Part shown: positions 41,111 to 49,779 of the stretch, one piece after another
How positions within the stretch are numbered: position 1 is the stretch's first letter
Layout: the number at the start of each line of letters is the position of its first letter
Source of the DNA: Cytophagales bacterium
Lineage (GTDB): Bacteria; Bacteroidota; Bacteroidia; Cytophagales; 172606-1
NCBI GenBank assembly: GCA_030446715.1
Contig: JAUJMU010000001.1
Location: 287,297-351,296 of the forward strand
DNA length: 64,000 nucleotides
Direction of reading: 5' to 3'
Notes under the pieces: model-generated
The model's database searches: none
What the model was told of the DNA's origin: nothing
The model's input: only the letters and a program-made list of their open reading frames with translations
Made by a program: the position numbers and the translations under genes

Positions 41111-42358
41111 TCAGTATAACTTGCGGCCTTTCCATACATAGCCCCGCTTCTGGGCCATTATGGCAAAGAACGTAACGTAGAGAAAATAAACCATCTGTAC
41201 GGGAAAAATCCACCTGAGCATGGCCGGCTTTTTTAAAAACAGCAACACACTTCCCAGAAACAGAAACTCCGAGGCAAAGCGCAGGACAATTCCCGCCAGC
41301 AGCGCCTGCCCCGTAAGGGCATCCAGAAAATAGCCGGTTATACCCGCAAGCAACGCCGCATTGGACAAAAAAACGAGCACGGCAAGTACCGTAACCCGCC
41401 GGTCCTGGTACAGATTCCACTTGGAAGCCCACCGTTTGCGCTGCTGATAGAAACTTTGCCAGTCTGCCTTTGCCCGGGTATACACAATGCTCTCCCGCTC
41501 TTTCAGAAACCGGACGCAGCCCGGAAAGCGGGTGTGGATTTTGTGCATCAGAAACAGGTCGTCGCCGGTAGCCGTGTGAGCAGTACCCGCATAGCCGTTT
41601 ACATCCTGGAAAGCTCTTTTGGAAAAGGCCAGGTTAGCGGCGTTGCACATGGTAGGCAGACCCAGTTGCAGGGTAGCCGCACCCGAACCGATCAGACTGG
41701 CAAACTCAACCGTCTGCATTTTCTGGAAAAAGGAAGCTTCGCTGTGGAATGTTACAGGCCCGCTGATCATCTGAGCGGAATTACCGGTTACCTCCGTGGC
41801 GATGGACTTCAGCCATCCGCTGCCCACCCGGCAGTCGCCGTCCGTAAGCACGATCCACTCCCCCCGGGCTGCCTCCACGCCGCAGCGGATGGCCTCTTTT
41901 TTATAGCCTGCTCCGGCGGCACCGGCAGCCAGGTAGTTGTGCAGATGCAGCAAACGCAGGGGAAAGGAAACGGCGGGGGCAGTCTCCTCTACGATGCGGG
42001 CAGTGCGGTCCGCAGAGTGGTCATCCACCACGATTACCTCAAAGGCATCGGATGCGCAGGACTGTTTATCGAGGTCCTGTAGCAGCGTGCCTATATTGTC
42101 TTCTTCATCCCGGACGGCGATTACGACCGAAAGCAGCGGTTGTGCGGGAGTAAGACTACTGCTTGCGGACCTGCCGATCCGGCGCCAGGCGGCCCACAGT
42201 AACAGGGTAAAGAGGCTATACAGCAGTTGAATGAACAGGAATAAGCAATCCGGCAGCTTTATAGGGCCGGCATCCGGCTGCCAGACGGGCATCCAAAGCA
42301 ACCAGGAGAAAACGTAAGACGCCACGCCGCAAGTTAACGTACCCCGAGCAGGTTGCAC
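41111..42358 (-). CDS. Membrane-anchored family-2 glycosyltransferase
   Basis: The 415-residue protein has one or two N-terminal membrane helices and a GT2 catalytic domain. Motifs include LLSVVIAVRDEEDNIG near residue 75, VIVVDDHSADRT near residue 109, the DxD-like TDGDCRVG near residue 173, and TGDDLFLMHKI near residue 265. The Q/RxxRW motif is QQRKRWASKW near residue 309. C-terminal helices follow. This resembles processive or ceramide-type glycosyltransferases of the cell surface. The frame opens at GTG 42358, 3 bp after the stop of the upstream gene; an ATG 22 codons in is an alternative. Confidence 0.88.
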   Translation of the reverse strand: MQPARGTLTCGVASYVFSWLLWMPVWQPDAGPIKLPDCLFLFIQLLYSLFTLLLWAAWRRIGRSASSSLTPAQPLLSVVIAVRDEEDNIGTLLQDLDKQSCASDAFEVIVVDDHSADRTARIVEETAPAVSFPLRLLHLHNYLAAGAAGAGYKKEAIRCGVEAARGEWIVLTDGDCRVGSGWLKSIATEVTGNSAQMISGPVTFHSEASFFQKMQTVEFASLIGSGAATLQLGLPTMCNAANLAFSKRAFQDVNGYAGTAHTATGDDLFLMHKIHTRFPGCVRFLKERESIVYTRAKADWQSFYQQRKRWASKWNLYQDRRVTVLAVLVFLSNAALLAGITGYFLDALTGQALLAGIVLRFASEFLFLGSVLLFLKKPAMLRWIFPVQMVYFLYVTFFAIMAQKRGYVWKGRKLY

Positions 42359-42361
42359 GGC

Positions 42362-42859
42362 CTAAGGTACTGATTTTATGCGCCAGCGGGAATCCGCCCG
42401 GTTTACCTGCCGCCTCGGGTAAACCAGTGCTTCCAGTCCGTTATACAGCAGGGAGGCACCTGCAAGGGCCAGCAGACCTCTGGTCGGATTGTTTCTGTCT
42501 TCTCCGCTTTCCAAAGCAATCCATGCAAACCCGCCGGCTGCGCCGGCACCTGATGCCATCAGCACAGAACCGGCAATGTTGTATTTTCCGATGTTATTGA
42601 TTTGCTGCAGGGCTACCGTTACAGGGCCTTCACGACGGGTAGCAGGGTAGTAGGAAATGGTTGAATCCGTAATTGCCGAGACTTTTCCTGTCTGGTACAC
42701 CTTTGCATTTTCCTGATGGGAAGTGAAATAGATTCTGATCCGGTTGCCCGTACGGATTTCTTTATGCCGGCCCGTGCAGCTGTTTTCCAAAACAAGCTTC
42801 TGCTGGGCAGTTGCCGGCAGAAAGGTGCAGAGAAGAAAGAGGAGGAGAAGATGCTTCAT
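42362..42859 (-). CDS. Exported protein of unknown function (165 aa)
   Basis: The signal peptide is MKHLLLLFLLCTFLPATAQQ. A beta-type region (RIRIYFTSHQENAKVYQTGK, TDSTISYYPATRREG) precedes a hydrophobic, glycine/alanine-rich segment (AGSVLMASGAGAAGGFAWIA) and a basic C-terminus. This layout is common in small Bacteroidota proteins of unknown function. Only 3 bp separate it from the glycosyltransferase gene, so they are likely cotranscribed. Confidence 0.7.
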   Translation of the reverse strand: MKHLLLLFLLCTFLPATAQQKLVLENSCTGRHKEIRTGNRIRIYFTSHQENAKVYQTGKVSAITDSTISYYPATRREGPVTVALQQINNIGKYNIAGSVLMASGAGAAGGFAWIALESGEDRNNPTRGLLALAGASLLYNGLEALVYPRRQVNRADSRWRIKSVP

Positions 42860-42882
42860 AAAGATTGACGGTGGTTAAAAGA

Positions 42883-42917
42883 GAAGAGGTATTGTTTCCT
42901 GTAACAATACCTCTTTT
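42883..42917. terminator. Terminator hairpin downstream of odhB
   Basis: A 13-bp perfect stem (AAGAGGTATTGTT and complement) with a 6-nt loop lies about 30 bp past the odhB stop read leftward. A TTTTT run lies on the right side and a weaker TTTT on the left. Confidence 0.75.
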
Positions 42918-42945
42918 TATCAAAAAATAATAAAAATTAACGCCG

Positions 42946-44652
42946 TTAAACGTCCAGCAGCAGCCGCATGGGATCTTCCAGCAATTGCTTTACCCGCACC
43001 AGGAAGCTGACCGACTCCCGGCCGTCAATGATGCGGTGGTCGTAAGAGAGAGCCACGTACATCATCGGGCGGATCACGATCTGGCCGTCTGCCACCACGG
43101 GCCGCTCGATGATGTTGTGCATGCCCAGGATTGCTGACTGCGGCGCATTGATGATCGGCGTGGACATCATGGAGCCGAACACGCCGCCGTTGGTAATGGT
43201 AAAGGTGCCGCCGGTCATTTCCTCAATGCCTAGTTTACCGTCGCGGGCCCGGGTAGCCAGCCGGATGATTTCGGCTTCGATTTCCGCAAAAGACATGTCC
43301 TGGGCATTGCGGATTACCGGCACCACCAGACCCCTGGGCGTGGATACGGCTACCGAAATGTCGCAGAAGTCGTTGAACACCATCTCGTCGCCGTCAATCA
43401 TGGCGTTTACGGCCGGCCACTCCTTGAGGGCTACGCAGCACGCCTTAGCAAAGAAAGACATGAAGCCGAGACCTACGCTGTGCTTCTCCTTGAATTTGTC
43501 CTTGAATCTGGACCGCACATCCATAATGGGCTTCATGTCCACCTCGTTGAAGGTGGTAAGCATGGCAGTTTCGTTCTTGACGGCTACCAGCCGGCGGGCA
43601 ATGGTTTTCCGCAGGGAAGTCATCTTCTGGCGCCGCTGGCTGCGGGCATCCGGTGACTGGCTACCGGACGCCGGGGCTTTGGGCTGCTCTGCCACCGGTT
43701 TAGCCTCCGGCGCTTTGCTGCTTACGGCCGGTTGATTATTACTTACTGGTTGATTATTACTTACTGATGGCTGCTGTGCATTCATGGCATCGGCTTTGAT
43801 GATGCGGCCACCGGGGCCGGAGCCTTGTATCCCTTTGGCATCTACGCCTTTTTCGGCCAGTATTTTAGCGGCCGATGGAGAAGCATGGCCCACTGCGTAA
43901 TTACCCGCGATTGGAGCTTCCTTCACGTTGGAAGCCAGTGTACCGGGCTGCTCCGACTTTTGGTTTTCGGCCTGCAGGATCTCCTTCGGAGCGGCGTACG
44001 GCTCATCGGGTACGGTCAGGCCCGGGGAAGAAGCGGTTTCGATGCGGCAGATGGGTGCCCCGATGGGCAGCGTTTCGCCCTGCTGCGCCACAATGCGCAA
44101 AGTCCCGGCTACCTCGGCGGTGAGTTCGAAGGTAGCCTTGTCCGACTCGATCTCGCACAGCACCTCGTCGGGCTGCACCTGATCACCGTCTTTTTTCTGC
44201 CACGTGCCGATAGTTACTTCCGAAATGGATTCGCCCACGGCAGGCACTTTCATTTCGTGTACTTTTCCGCCGGAGCCGGCGGCGGGAGCCGGGGCAGTAA
44301 CTTGCGGTTGCGGGGTCTTTTCGGCGACGGGTGTTACCGGATTGGCCGCCGGCGTAGCGGGTTCGGCCCTGGCGGGGGCTTCGGGTGCTCTGGCCGTGCC
44401 ATTTGCCTGCGCACCGTTGCCTTCCTCAATGCGGCAGATCAAAGCCCCGATGGGAATGGTTTCGCCTTCTCCGGCCACAATGCGCAGCGTTCCCGATGCT
44501 TCGGCATTCAGTTCAAAGGTGGCTTTGTCGGATTCAAGCTCACAGAGCACTTCGTCCGTGTTTACAAAATCGCCATCCTTCTTGTGCCAGTTCGCAATGG
44601 TTACTTCGGTGATGGATTCGCCCACGGAGGGGACTTTGATTTCTAAACTCAT
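42946..44652 (-). CDS. odhB: 2-oxoglutarate dehydrogenase E2 with two lipoyl domains
   Basis: This dihydrolipoyl succinyltransferase is the E2 core of the 2-oxoglutarate dehydrogenase complex. The 568-residue chain has two lipoyl domains, with Lys43 in [10 protein letters not shown] and a second [10 protein letters not shown] near residue 172. Ala/Pro linkers separate the domains. The E1/E3-binding domain is near residue 255 ([19 protein letters not shown]). The CoA-acyltransferase domain ends with the active site [11 protein letters not shown]. The linker holds an 18-bp tandem repeat. It follows sucA by 164 bp on the same strand. Confidence 0.95.
   Translation of the reverse strand: MSLEIKVPSVGESITEVTIANWHKKDGDFVNTDEVLCELESDKATFELNAEASGTLRIVAGEGETIPIGALICRIEEGNGAQANGTARAPEAPARAEPATPAANPVTPVAEKTPQPQVTAPAPAAGSGGKVHEMKVPAVGESISEVTIGTWQKKDGDQVQPDEVLCEIESDKATFELTAEVAGTLRIVAQQGETLPIGAPICRIETASSPGLTVPDEPYAAPKEILQAENQKSEQPGTLASNVKEAPIAGNYAVGHASPSAAKILAEKGVDAKGIQGSGPGGRIIKADAMNAQQPSVSNNQPVSNNQPAVSSKAPEAKPVAEQPKAPASGSQSPDARSQRRQKMTSLRKTIARRLVAVKNETAMLTTFNEVDMKPIMDVRSRFKDKFKEKHSVGLGFMSFFAKACCVALKEWPAVNAMIDGDEMVFNDFCDISVAVSTPRGLVVPVIRNAQDMSFAEIEAEIIRLATRARDGKLGIEEMTGGTFTITNGGVFGSMMSTPIINAPQSAILGMHNIIERPVVADGQIVIRPMMYVALSYDHRIIDGRESVSFLVRVKQLLEDPMRLLLDV
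43730..43765 (-). repeat. In-frame 18-bp tandem repeat in the odhB linker
   Basis: GGTTGATTATTACTTACT is present twice in exact tandem, encoding a repeated Val-Ser-Asn-Asn-Gln-Pro in the flexible linker. Unit length keeps the frame, so copy number could vary without harm. Confidence 0.85.
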
Positions 44653-44705
44653 TTTTGCAGTTGTTTTGCAGTTATAAAATTATTGAGTTACCGGGTTTTG
44701 AGTTT

Positions 44706-44805
44706 AGGAGTTGGGGAGTTTTTGTGTTTGTGAGTTGCCTGGTCAGCGACCAGTCGGGTTGCTTTTTACCCTTTAACCCCTCAACTCCCAAACTCCCCAA
44801 CTCCT
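44706..44805. repeat. Inverted repeat between sucA and odhB
   Basis: AGGAGTTGGGGAGTTT at 44706-44721 is exactly inverted at 44790-44805. Between them a small GGTC/GACC hairpin is present. It could fold in the sucA-odhB transcript and modulate the ratio of the two products, or may simply be a dispersed GAGTT-rich repeat. Confidence 0.6.
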
Positions 44806-44816
44806 CCATTTCTTCT

Positions 44817-47579
44817 CTACCCCAACGCCTTTTTAATCAGATCAGCCTGCTCCTGGGCGTGTACTTTGGCGTAGCCGGTAGCCGGAGAGGCACTTGCCTT
44901 GCGGGCAATCACTTCCATGTTGGCGTACTTGTACGACCGGAGAATGTAACTCCAGGCACCCATGTTTTCGGGTTCTTCCTGCACCCAGAAGATCTTCGCC
45001 TTCTTGTCGTACCGGTTCAGCAGGGCGTGTACCTGCTTGGCCGGGAAGGGGTGCAGTTGTTCAATCCGGATGATCGCCACATCCTGCCGGTTTTGTTTCT
45101 GCCTTTCTTCCGACAGTTCATAATACAACTTACCGGAGCACAGCAGTACGCGTTTGGCGGCCTTTATTTCTATTGCAGCATCTTCAATTACCTCCTTAAA
45201 GCGGCCACTTGTGAACTCTTCCAGTGCGGATACGGCCAGCGGGTGGCGCAGCATTGACTTTGGTGACATGACGATACATGGCTTCCGGAACGGCCAGGTA
45301 ATTTGTCTTCTCAGTAAATGGAAGAAGTTGGCGGGCTGCGTGATGTTCGCCACAATCATGTTGTACTCGGCTGCCAGTTGCAGGAAACGTTCCGGCCGGG
45401 CATTGGAATGTTCCGGCCCCTGACCTTCGTAGCCGTGCGGGAGCAGCAGCACCAAGCCATTCATGCGCTGCCATTTTGACTCAGACGGCGCAATGAACTG
45501 GTCGATCATCACCTGGGCACCGTTGGCAAAGTCCCCGAACTGCGCTTCCCAGACGACCAGTGCATTGGGGTTGGCCATTGCGTAGCCGAATTCAAAGCCC
45601 AGCACGCCGTATTCCGACAGCAGGGAGTTGAAGATCATGAACTTAGCTTTGCCTTCACCGGTGAAGTCGAGGCTGGAGTGGGCCTGATTGGTTTCGGCGT
45701 CGTGCAGCACCGCGTGACGGTGGGAGAAGGTGCCCCGCTGTACGTCCTGTCCGCTGAGCCGCACGATCTTGTCTTCCAGCATAACAGAGCCGTAGGCCAG
45801 CAGTTCGGCCGCGGCCCAGTTGAGTTGTTTTTCTTCGAAGAACATCTGTTTCCGGTCTTTGAGCAACTTCTCAATCTGCTTGATCGGCTTGAAGCCCTCC
45901 GGAACGTTGATCAGTTTGCCGGCAACCTTTTCGATAACCTCCATGCTGATGCCAGTTTCGGGCGAATGGTCAAAATCTTCCGGCGTAGCCCGGCGCAGGG
46001 CGTTCCATGCTTCCTCATTTTTCTGGTAATAGTAGGGCAGGGGCTTCTGCTTCACCATATTCAGCCGGTCCTGGAGCAGACTCCGGAACTCCTCGTCCAT
46101 TTTCTGGGCCAGTTCGGCGTCTACATCGCCGCGGGTAATCAGCTTCTTGTTATAAATTTCCCGGGGGTTCGGGTGTTTGGATATTGTATTATATAAGGTA
46201 GGCTGCGTAAACTTCGGCTCGTCGCTTTCATTGTGGCCGTGGCGGCGGTAGCAGACCATGTCAATGAAAATGTCACGGTTGAACCGCTGGCGGAAGTCGG
46301 CGGCCAGCCTTGCGCAGAAAACCACTGCCTCCGGATCATCGCCGTTTACGTGCAGCACCGGCGCATCAATGATCTTGGCAACGTCGGTGCTGTAAATGCT
46401 CGAACGGGCATCTTCAAAGTCGGTCGTAAAGCCTACCTGGTTGTTGATCACAAAGTGAATGGTGCCACCCGTGTGGTATCCGGCCAGCTTGGCCATCTGT
46501 GCCACTTCGTATACAATGCCCTGTCCGGCTACGGCCGCATCGCCGTGGATCAGGATGGGGAGCACCTTGTCGTAATCACTTTCGTACAGCACATCGGCCT
46601 TGGCCCGGGCGTAGCCCTCCACTACCGGGTTTACTGCCTCCAGGTGAGAGGGGTTAGGCGCAAGCTTCAGCTGAACCTCTTTGCCGGCAGGCGTCGTGAT
46701 CAGGCTGGCGTAGCCCATGTGGTACTTCACATCGCCGTCCCCCATGGTGAGGTCCGGAGTGGCCGTGCCTTCAAATTCATTGAATATTATCTCGTAGGTT
46801 TTGCCCATCGTGTTGCACAGCACGTTGAGGCGGCCCCGGTGCGCCATACCGATCACCACCTCCACTACTCCCTGTTCGGCGGCTTCATTAATGATCGCGT
46901 CAAGGGCGGGAATGGTCGTTTCGCCTCCTTCCAGGGAAAAACGTTTCTGACCGATGTATTTGGTGTGCAGGAAGTTCTCGAACACCACAGCTTCGTTCAG
47001 CTTGAACAGAATCCGCTTTTTCTCCTCCGCCGAAGGGTTAAACTCCAGCGATTCCTTTTCTATTTTCTTCTTCAAATACTCCAGCACCTCCGGCTCCCGG
47101 ATGTACATGTACTCAAAACCGATAGTGCCTTCATATATAACCTTCAGCGTATCCAGAATTTTGCGCAGGGGAGCAGCGCCGATGCCGAGTTCCTTGCCCG
47201 ATTCATAAACCGTATCCAGATCGGCTTCCGACAGATTGAAGTCTTTCAGGTCGAGCAGCGGCTTGCGGTCCTTGCGGGGCCGTACCGGATTGGTTTTGGC
47301 TTTGAGGTGACCGCGGGAACGGTAAGCATAGATAAGGTTGCGAACCTGTATCTCCTTGTTTATGTCCACACCCGCCGGGGCCGCAGGGGCAGCAACGGCA
47401 CCATTGGAGGCACCGTTGGCGGCACTTTTCCCGTTGGCACCGTACTGCTGCGAAAATTCAAATCCCTCAAAAAATTTCTGCCAGGAAGTGTCTACAGAAC
47501 CAGGGTCCTGCTTCCAGGCATTGTAAAGCTCATCCAGATAGGCAGTATGCGCATTGGAGAGGTAAGAAAACTTATCCAT
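44817..47579 (-). CDS. sucA: 2-oxoglutarate dehydrogenase E1
   Basis: SucA decarboxylates 2-oxoglutarate with thiamine diphosphate in the TCA cycle. The 920-residue length fits. The N-terminal E2-binding segment (SNAHTAYLDELYNAWKQDP) is followed by a Gly/Ala linker. Visible motifs are GMAHRGRLNVL near residue 243, HGDAAVAGQGIVYE near residue 345 and YRRHGHNESDEP near residue 437. The C-terminal half has FDFTGEGK-like and LPHGYEGQGPEHSNARPERF stretches. ATG at 47579. It precedes odhB. The promoter region contains a 9-bp inverted repeat. Confidence 0.97.
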   Translation of the reverse strand: MDKFSYLSNAHTAYLDELYNAWKQDPGSVDTSWQKFFEGFEFSQQYGANGKSAANGASNGAVAAPAAPAGVDINKEIQVRNLIYAYRSRGHLKAKTNPVRPRKDRKPLLDLKDFNLSEADLDTVYESGKELGIGAAPLRKILDTLKVIYEGTIGFEYMYIREPEVLEYLKKKIEKESLEFNPSAEEKKRILFKLNEAVVFENFLHTKYIGQKRFSLEGGETTIPALDAIINEAAEQGVVEVVIGMAHRGRLNVLCNTMGKTYEIIFNEFEGTATPDLTMGDGDVKYHMGYASLITTPAGKEVQLKLAPNPSHLEAVNPVVEGYARAKADVLYESDYDKVLPILIHGDAAVAGQGIVYEVAQMAKLAGYHTGGTIHFVINNQVGFTTDFEDARSSIYSTDVAKIIDAPVLHVNGDDPEAVVFCARLAADFRQRFNRDIFIDMVCYRRHGHNESDEPKFTQPTLYNTISKHPNPREIYNKKLITRGDVDAELAQKMDEEFRSLLQDRLNMVKQKPLPYYYQKNEEAWNALRRATPEDFDHSPETGISMEVIEKVAGKLINVPEGFKPIKQIEKLLKDRKQMFFEEKQLNWAAAELLAYGSVMLEDKIVRLSGQDVQRGTFSHRHAVLHDAETNQAHSSLDFTGEGKAKFMIFNSLLSEYGVLGFEFGYAMANPNALVVWEAQFGDFANGAQVMIDQFIAPSESKWQRMNGLVLLLPHGYEGQGPEHSNARPERFLQLAAEYNMIVANITQPANFFHLLRRQITWPFRKPCIVMSPKSMLRHPLAVSALEEFTSGRFKEVIEDAAIEIKAAKRVLLCSGKLYYELSEERQKQNRQDVAIIRIEQLHPFPAKQVHALLNRYDKKAKIFWVQEEPENMGAWSYILRSYKYANMEVIARKASASPATGYAKVHAQEQADLIKKALG

Positions 47580-47682
47580 ATCTGACCTGTTTATTTTAAA
47601 TACTCAGCTGTCTGTCAATCGCTTTGGTAAATGAAACAAAAACCGGGAATGCTTTCGGCCCTGCGCATGACGTACTGCGCTG

Positions 47683-47741
47683 CAAAACTAAAGGTTTAAA
47701 ATATAAAGCATAATTGCATACTTGCTTGCACGATTATGCTT
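47683..47741 (-). promoter_or_regulatory. Candidate sucA promoter with an upstream inverted repeat
   Basis: On the minus strand TAGTTTTG (47683-47690) is a full TAnnTTTG match; the -33 region (TTATG, 18 bp upstream) is weak. Further upstream, AAGCATAAT (47706-47714) is exactly inverted at 47733-47741 with an 18-nt spacer. This is a possible operator or activator site for the TCA-cycle operon. Confidence 0.4.
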
Positions 47742-47947
47742 GGGCAATAAGGCCAACTTATATTCACTTCTCCCGTTTACAACGCTTTGCGCGGCGAAAC
47801 CGGTGTCAAAATTAGAAAGATGTGTAGATAAAATTGTGTTACTAAGCATTTTATTATGATTTATGGTAGTACGTGTATAGCCTTATTTGCGGAAAAGACT
47901 GGTGCAGGTGCTGATAAAATAATATTTGAGCAGTTAGCGGAAGGTAA
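47742..47947. other. Central part of the sucA-guaB divergent intergenic region
   Basis: Apart from the promoter candidates on each side, I see no gene, terminator or repeat in this AT-rich stretch. Confidence 0.4.
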
Positions 47948-47978
47948 TTTTTAATCTCACCGGTATTGCCTAATTTTG
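47948..47978 (+). promoter_or_regulatory. Candidate guaB promoter
   Basis: TAATTTTG at 47971-47978 is a full -7 match, with a weak TTTTT at -33 (18-bp spacer). Transcription would start near 47985, about 34 nt before the ATG. Confidence 0.45.
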
Positions 47979-48018
47979 CCCGGCAAATAACGGATACTAC
48001 TCCCCACCCTTATTTGCC

Positions 48019-49488
48019 ATGACCCTCGATCCCTCCAAATTTCTTTTTGAAGCCCTCACGTACGACGACGTACTGCTGCTGCCCGCGTATTCGGAAGTGC
48101 TTCCCCGTGAAACGGTAGTCCAGACCCTGCTGACCCGCAATATCCGGCTCAACATTCCGGTGGTTTCGGCTGCCATGGATACAGTTACCGAATACGAACT
48201 CGCCATTGCCATGGCTCAGGAAGGCGGCATTGGTTTCATCCATAAAAACATGCGCATTGAGGAGCAGGCCGAGCAGGTACGCAAGGTCAAACGCTCGGAG
48301 AGTGGCATGATCCTCGACCCGATCACCCTCGGCGAAAGTGCTACCTTAGGGGATGCCCACCGGATCATGCGCGATTTTAAGATCGGCGGAATTCCCGTCA
48401 TCAACAGCCAGGGCAAGCTGGTTGGTATCCTCACCAACCGCGACCTCCGCTTTGAGAAGCAGATGAGCCGTCCGGTGGTGGAGGTCATGACGAAGGAAAA
48501 CCTGATCACTGCTCCCGAAGGCATTCATCTGGGCAAAGCGGAGGAGATTCTTCAGGAATACAAGATTGAAAAGCTGCCCATCGTAGACAGGGAAAACAAA
48601 CTCATCGGGCTGATCACTTACAAGGACATTCTGAAGAAGAGAAGTCACCCCACCGCCTGCAAGGATTCATACGGACGCCTGCGCGTGGGAGCTGCCGTGG
48701 GCGTTACGCCCGACATCACTGACCGGGTGGCTTCCCTGCTGAAAGCCGGGGTCGACGTGATCAGCATTGATACTGCCCACGGTCACTCCAAAGGTGTGAT
48801 GGATGCTCTGAAGGCCGTAAAAGCCAAATACCGGGATCTGGAGGTGATTGTGGGCAACGTAGCTACCGGCGACGGAGCCCGTGCCCTTGCCGAAGCCGGC
48901 GCCGATGCCGTAAAGGTAGGCGTTGGCCCGGGCAGCATCTGCACGACCCGCATCATTGCCGGCGTGGGCATGCCCCAGCTAACCGCCGTTTATGAAGCCG
49001 CCCGGGCCGTAAAAGGAATGGGCGTACCCGTTATTGCCGACGGGGGCATCCGCTTCTCGGGTGATCTGGTAAAGGCAATTGCCGGCGGGGCCAGCTGCAT
49101 CATGATCGGTTCGCTGCTGGCCGGCACCGAAGAGGCCCCCGGCGAAGTGCTGATCTACGAAGGCCGTAAATTCAAGACGTACCGGGGCATGGGCTCCGTG
49201 GAAGCCATGGAAGACGGCTCCAGGGACCGGTATTTTCAGGATGCCGAAGATGATATCAAAAAGCTGGTACCGGAAGGCATTGTGGGCCGGGTCCCCTACA
49301 AGGGCAAGGCAGCCGAGGTGCTGTACCAGATGGTCGGCGGTCTGAAAGCCGGCATGGGCTACTGCGGCGCCAGAGACATCACGGCCCTGCAGGCAGCTAA
49401 GTTTGTCAGGATCACGGCTGCCGGTTCGCGGGAGAGCCACCCCCACGACGTGCAGATTACCCGCGAAGCGCCTAACTACAGCCGGTAA
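48019..49488 (+). CDS. guaB: IMP dehydrogenase
   Basis: GuaB oxidises IMP to XMP, the first committed step of GMP synthesis. The 489-residue protein has the TIM-barrel catalytic domain interrupted by two CBS domains (about residues 93-205; [20 protein letters not shown] and [19 protein letters not shown]). The catalytic Cys is in GPGSICTTR near residue 305. The flap region is [10 protein letters not shown] near residue 393. The C-terminus is [10 protein letters not shown]. Divergent from sucA. Confidence 0.97.
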   Translation: MTLDPSKFLFEALTYDDVLLLPAYSEVLPRETVVQTLLTRNIRLNIPVVSAAMDTVTEYELAIAMAQEGGIGFIHKNMRIEEQAEQVRKVKRSESGMILDPITLGESATLGDAHRIMRDFKIGGIPVINSQGKLVGILTNRDLRFEKQMSRPVVEVMTKENLITAPEGIHLGKAEEILQEYKIEKLPIVDRENKLIGLITYKDILKKRSHPTACKDSYGRLRVGAAVGVTPDITDRVASLLKAGVDVISIDTAHGHSKGVMDALKAVKAKYRDLEVIVGNVATGDGARALAEAGADAVKVGVGPGSICTTRIIAGVGMPQLTAVYEAARAVKGMGVPVIADGGIRFSGDLVKAIAGGASCIMIGSLLAGTEEAPGEVLIYEGRKFKTYRGMGSVEAMEDGSRDRYFQDAEDDIKKLVPEGIVGRVPYKGKAAEVLYQMVGGLKAGMGYCGARDITALQAAKFVRITAAGSRESHPHDVQITREAPNYSR

Positions 49489-49520
49489 TACATTCCGTTG
49501 GGATTTTTTCCGTTACTTAC

Positions 49521-49655
49521 AGCTCTGCGGTTTTAAGTACCCGGCCATAAGTATAGGGTATTTTTAACTTTATACTCAGGATCATAAGATACTGAGGTTC
49601 AACTGGCAGACCTCTCATTCAGCATTCAGAATTCACAATTTAAAATTGCGCAGCT
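49521..49655. repeat. Family-A dispersed element, copy 3
   Basis: The left end AGCTCTGCGGTTTT and right end AAAATTGCGCAGCT are imperfect inverted repeats (10 of 14), and TTTTAAGTACCCGG matches the left body of the other copies. The right half has been replaced by a CATTCAGCATTCAGAATTCA block related to family B. Confidence 0.6.
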
Positions 49656-49779
49656 ATTTATTTGCCTTTTCTCCAATCCAACTGCCTGACTGGTATCGTA
49701 AGTATAGGTGATTGTTCCGCAGCGGGTCTTCCCCCGCTGCGGGGCGGTTTACTGTTTCCACCTTAAACCTGTCCAGCTC

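Noticed and set aside
40710-41432. A 240-residue version of the small winged-helix-like gene
   Set aside because: Residues upstream of the ATG at 41009 have no family-like pattern and overlap the antisense side of the leader and the glycosyltransferase end. The shorter start is preferred.
46233-47585. Plus-strand open frame opposite sucA
   Set aside because: It is the mirror of sucA, which is unambiguous; the antisense frame has no family features.
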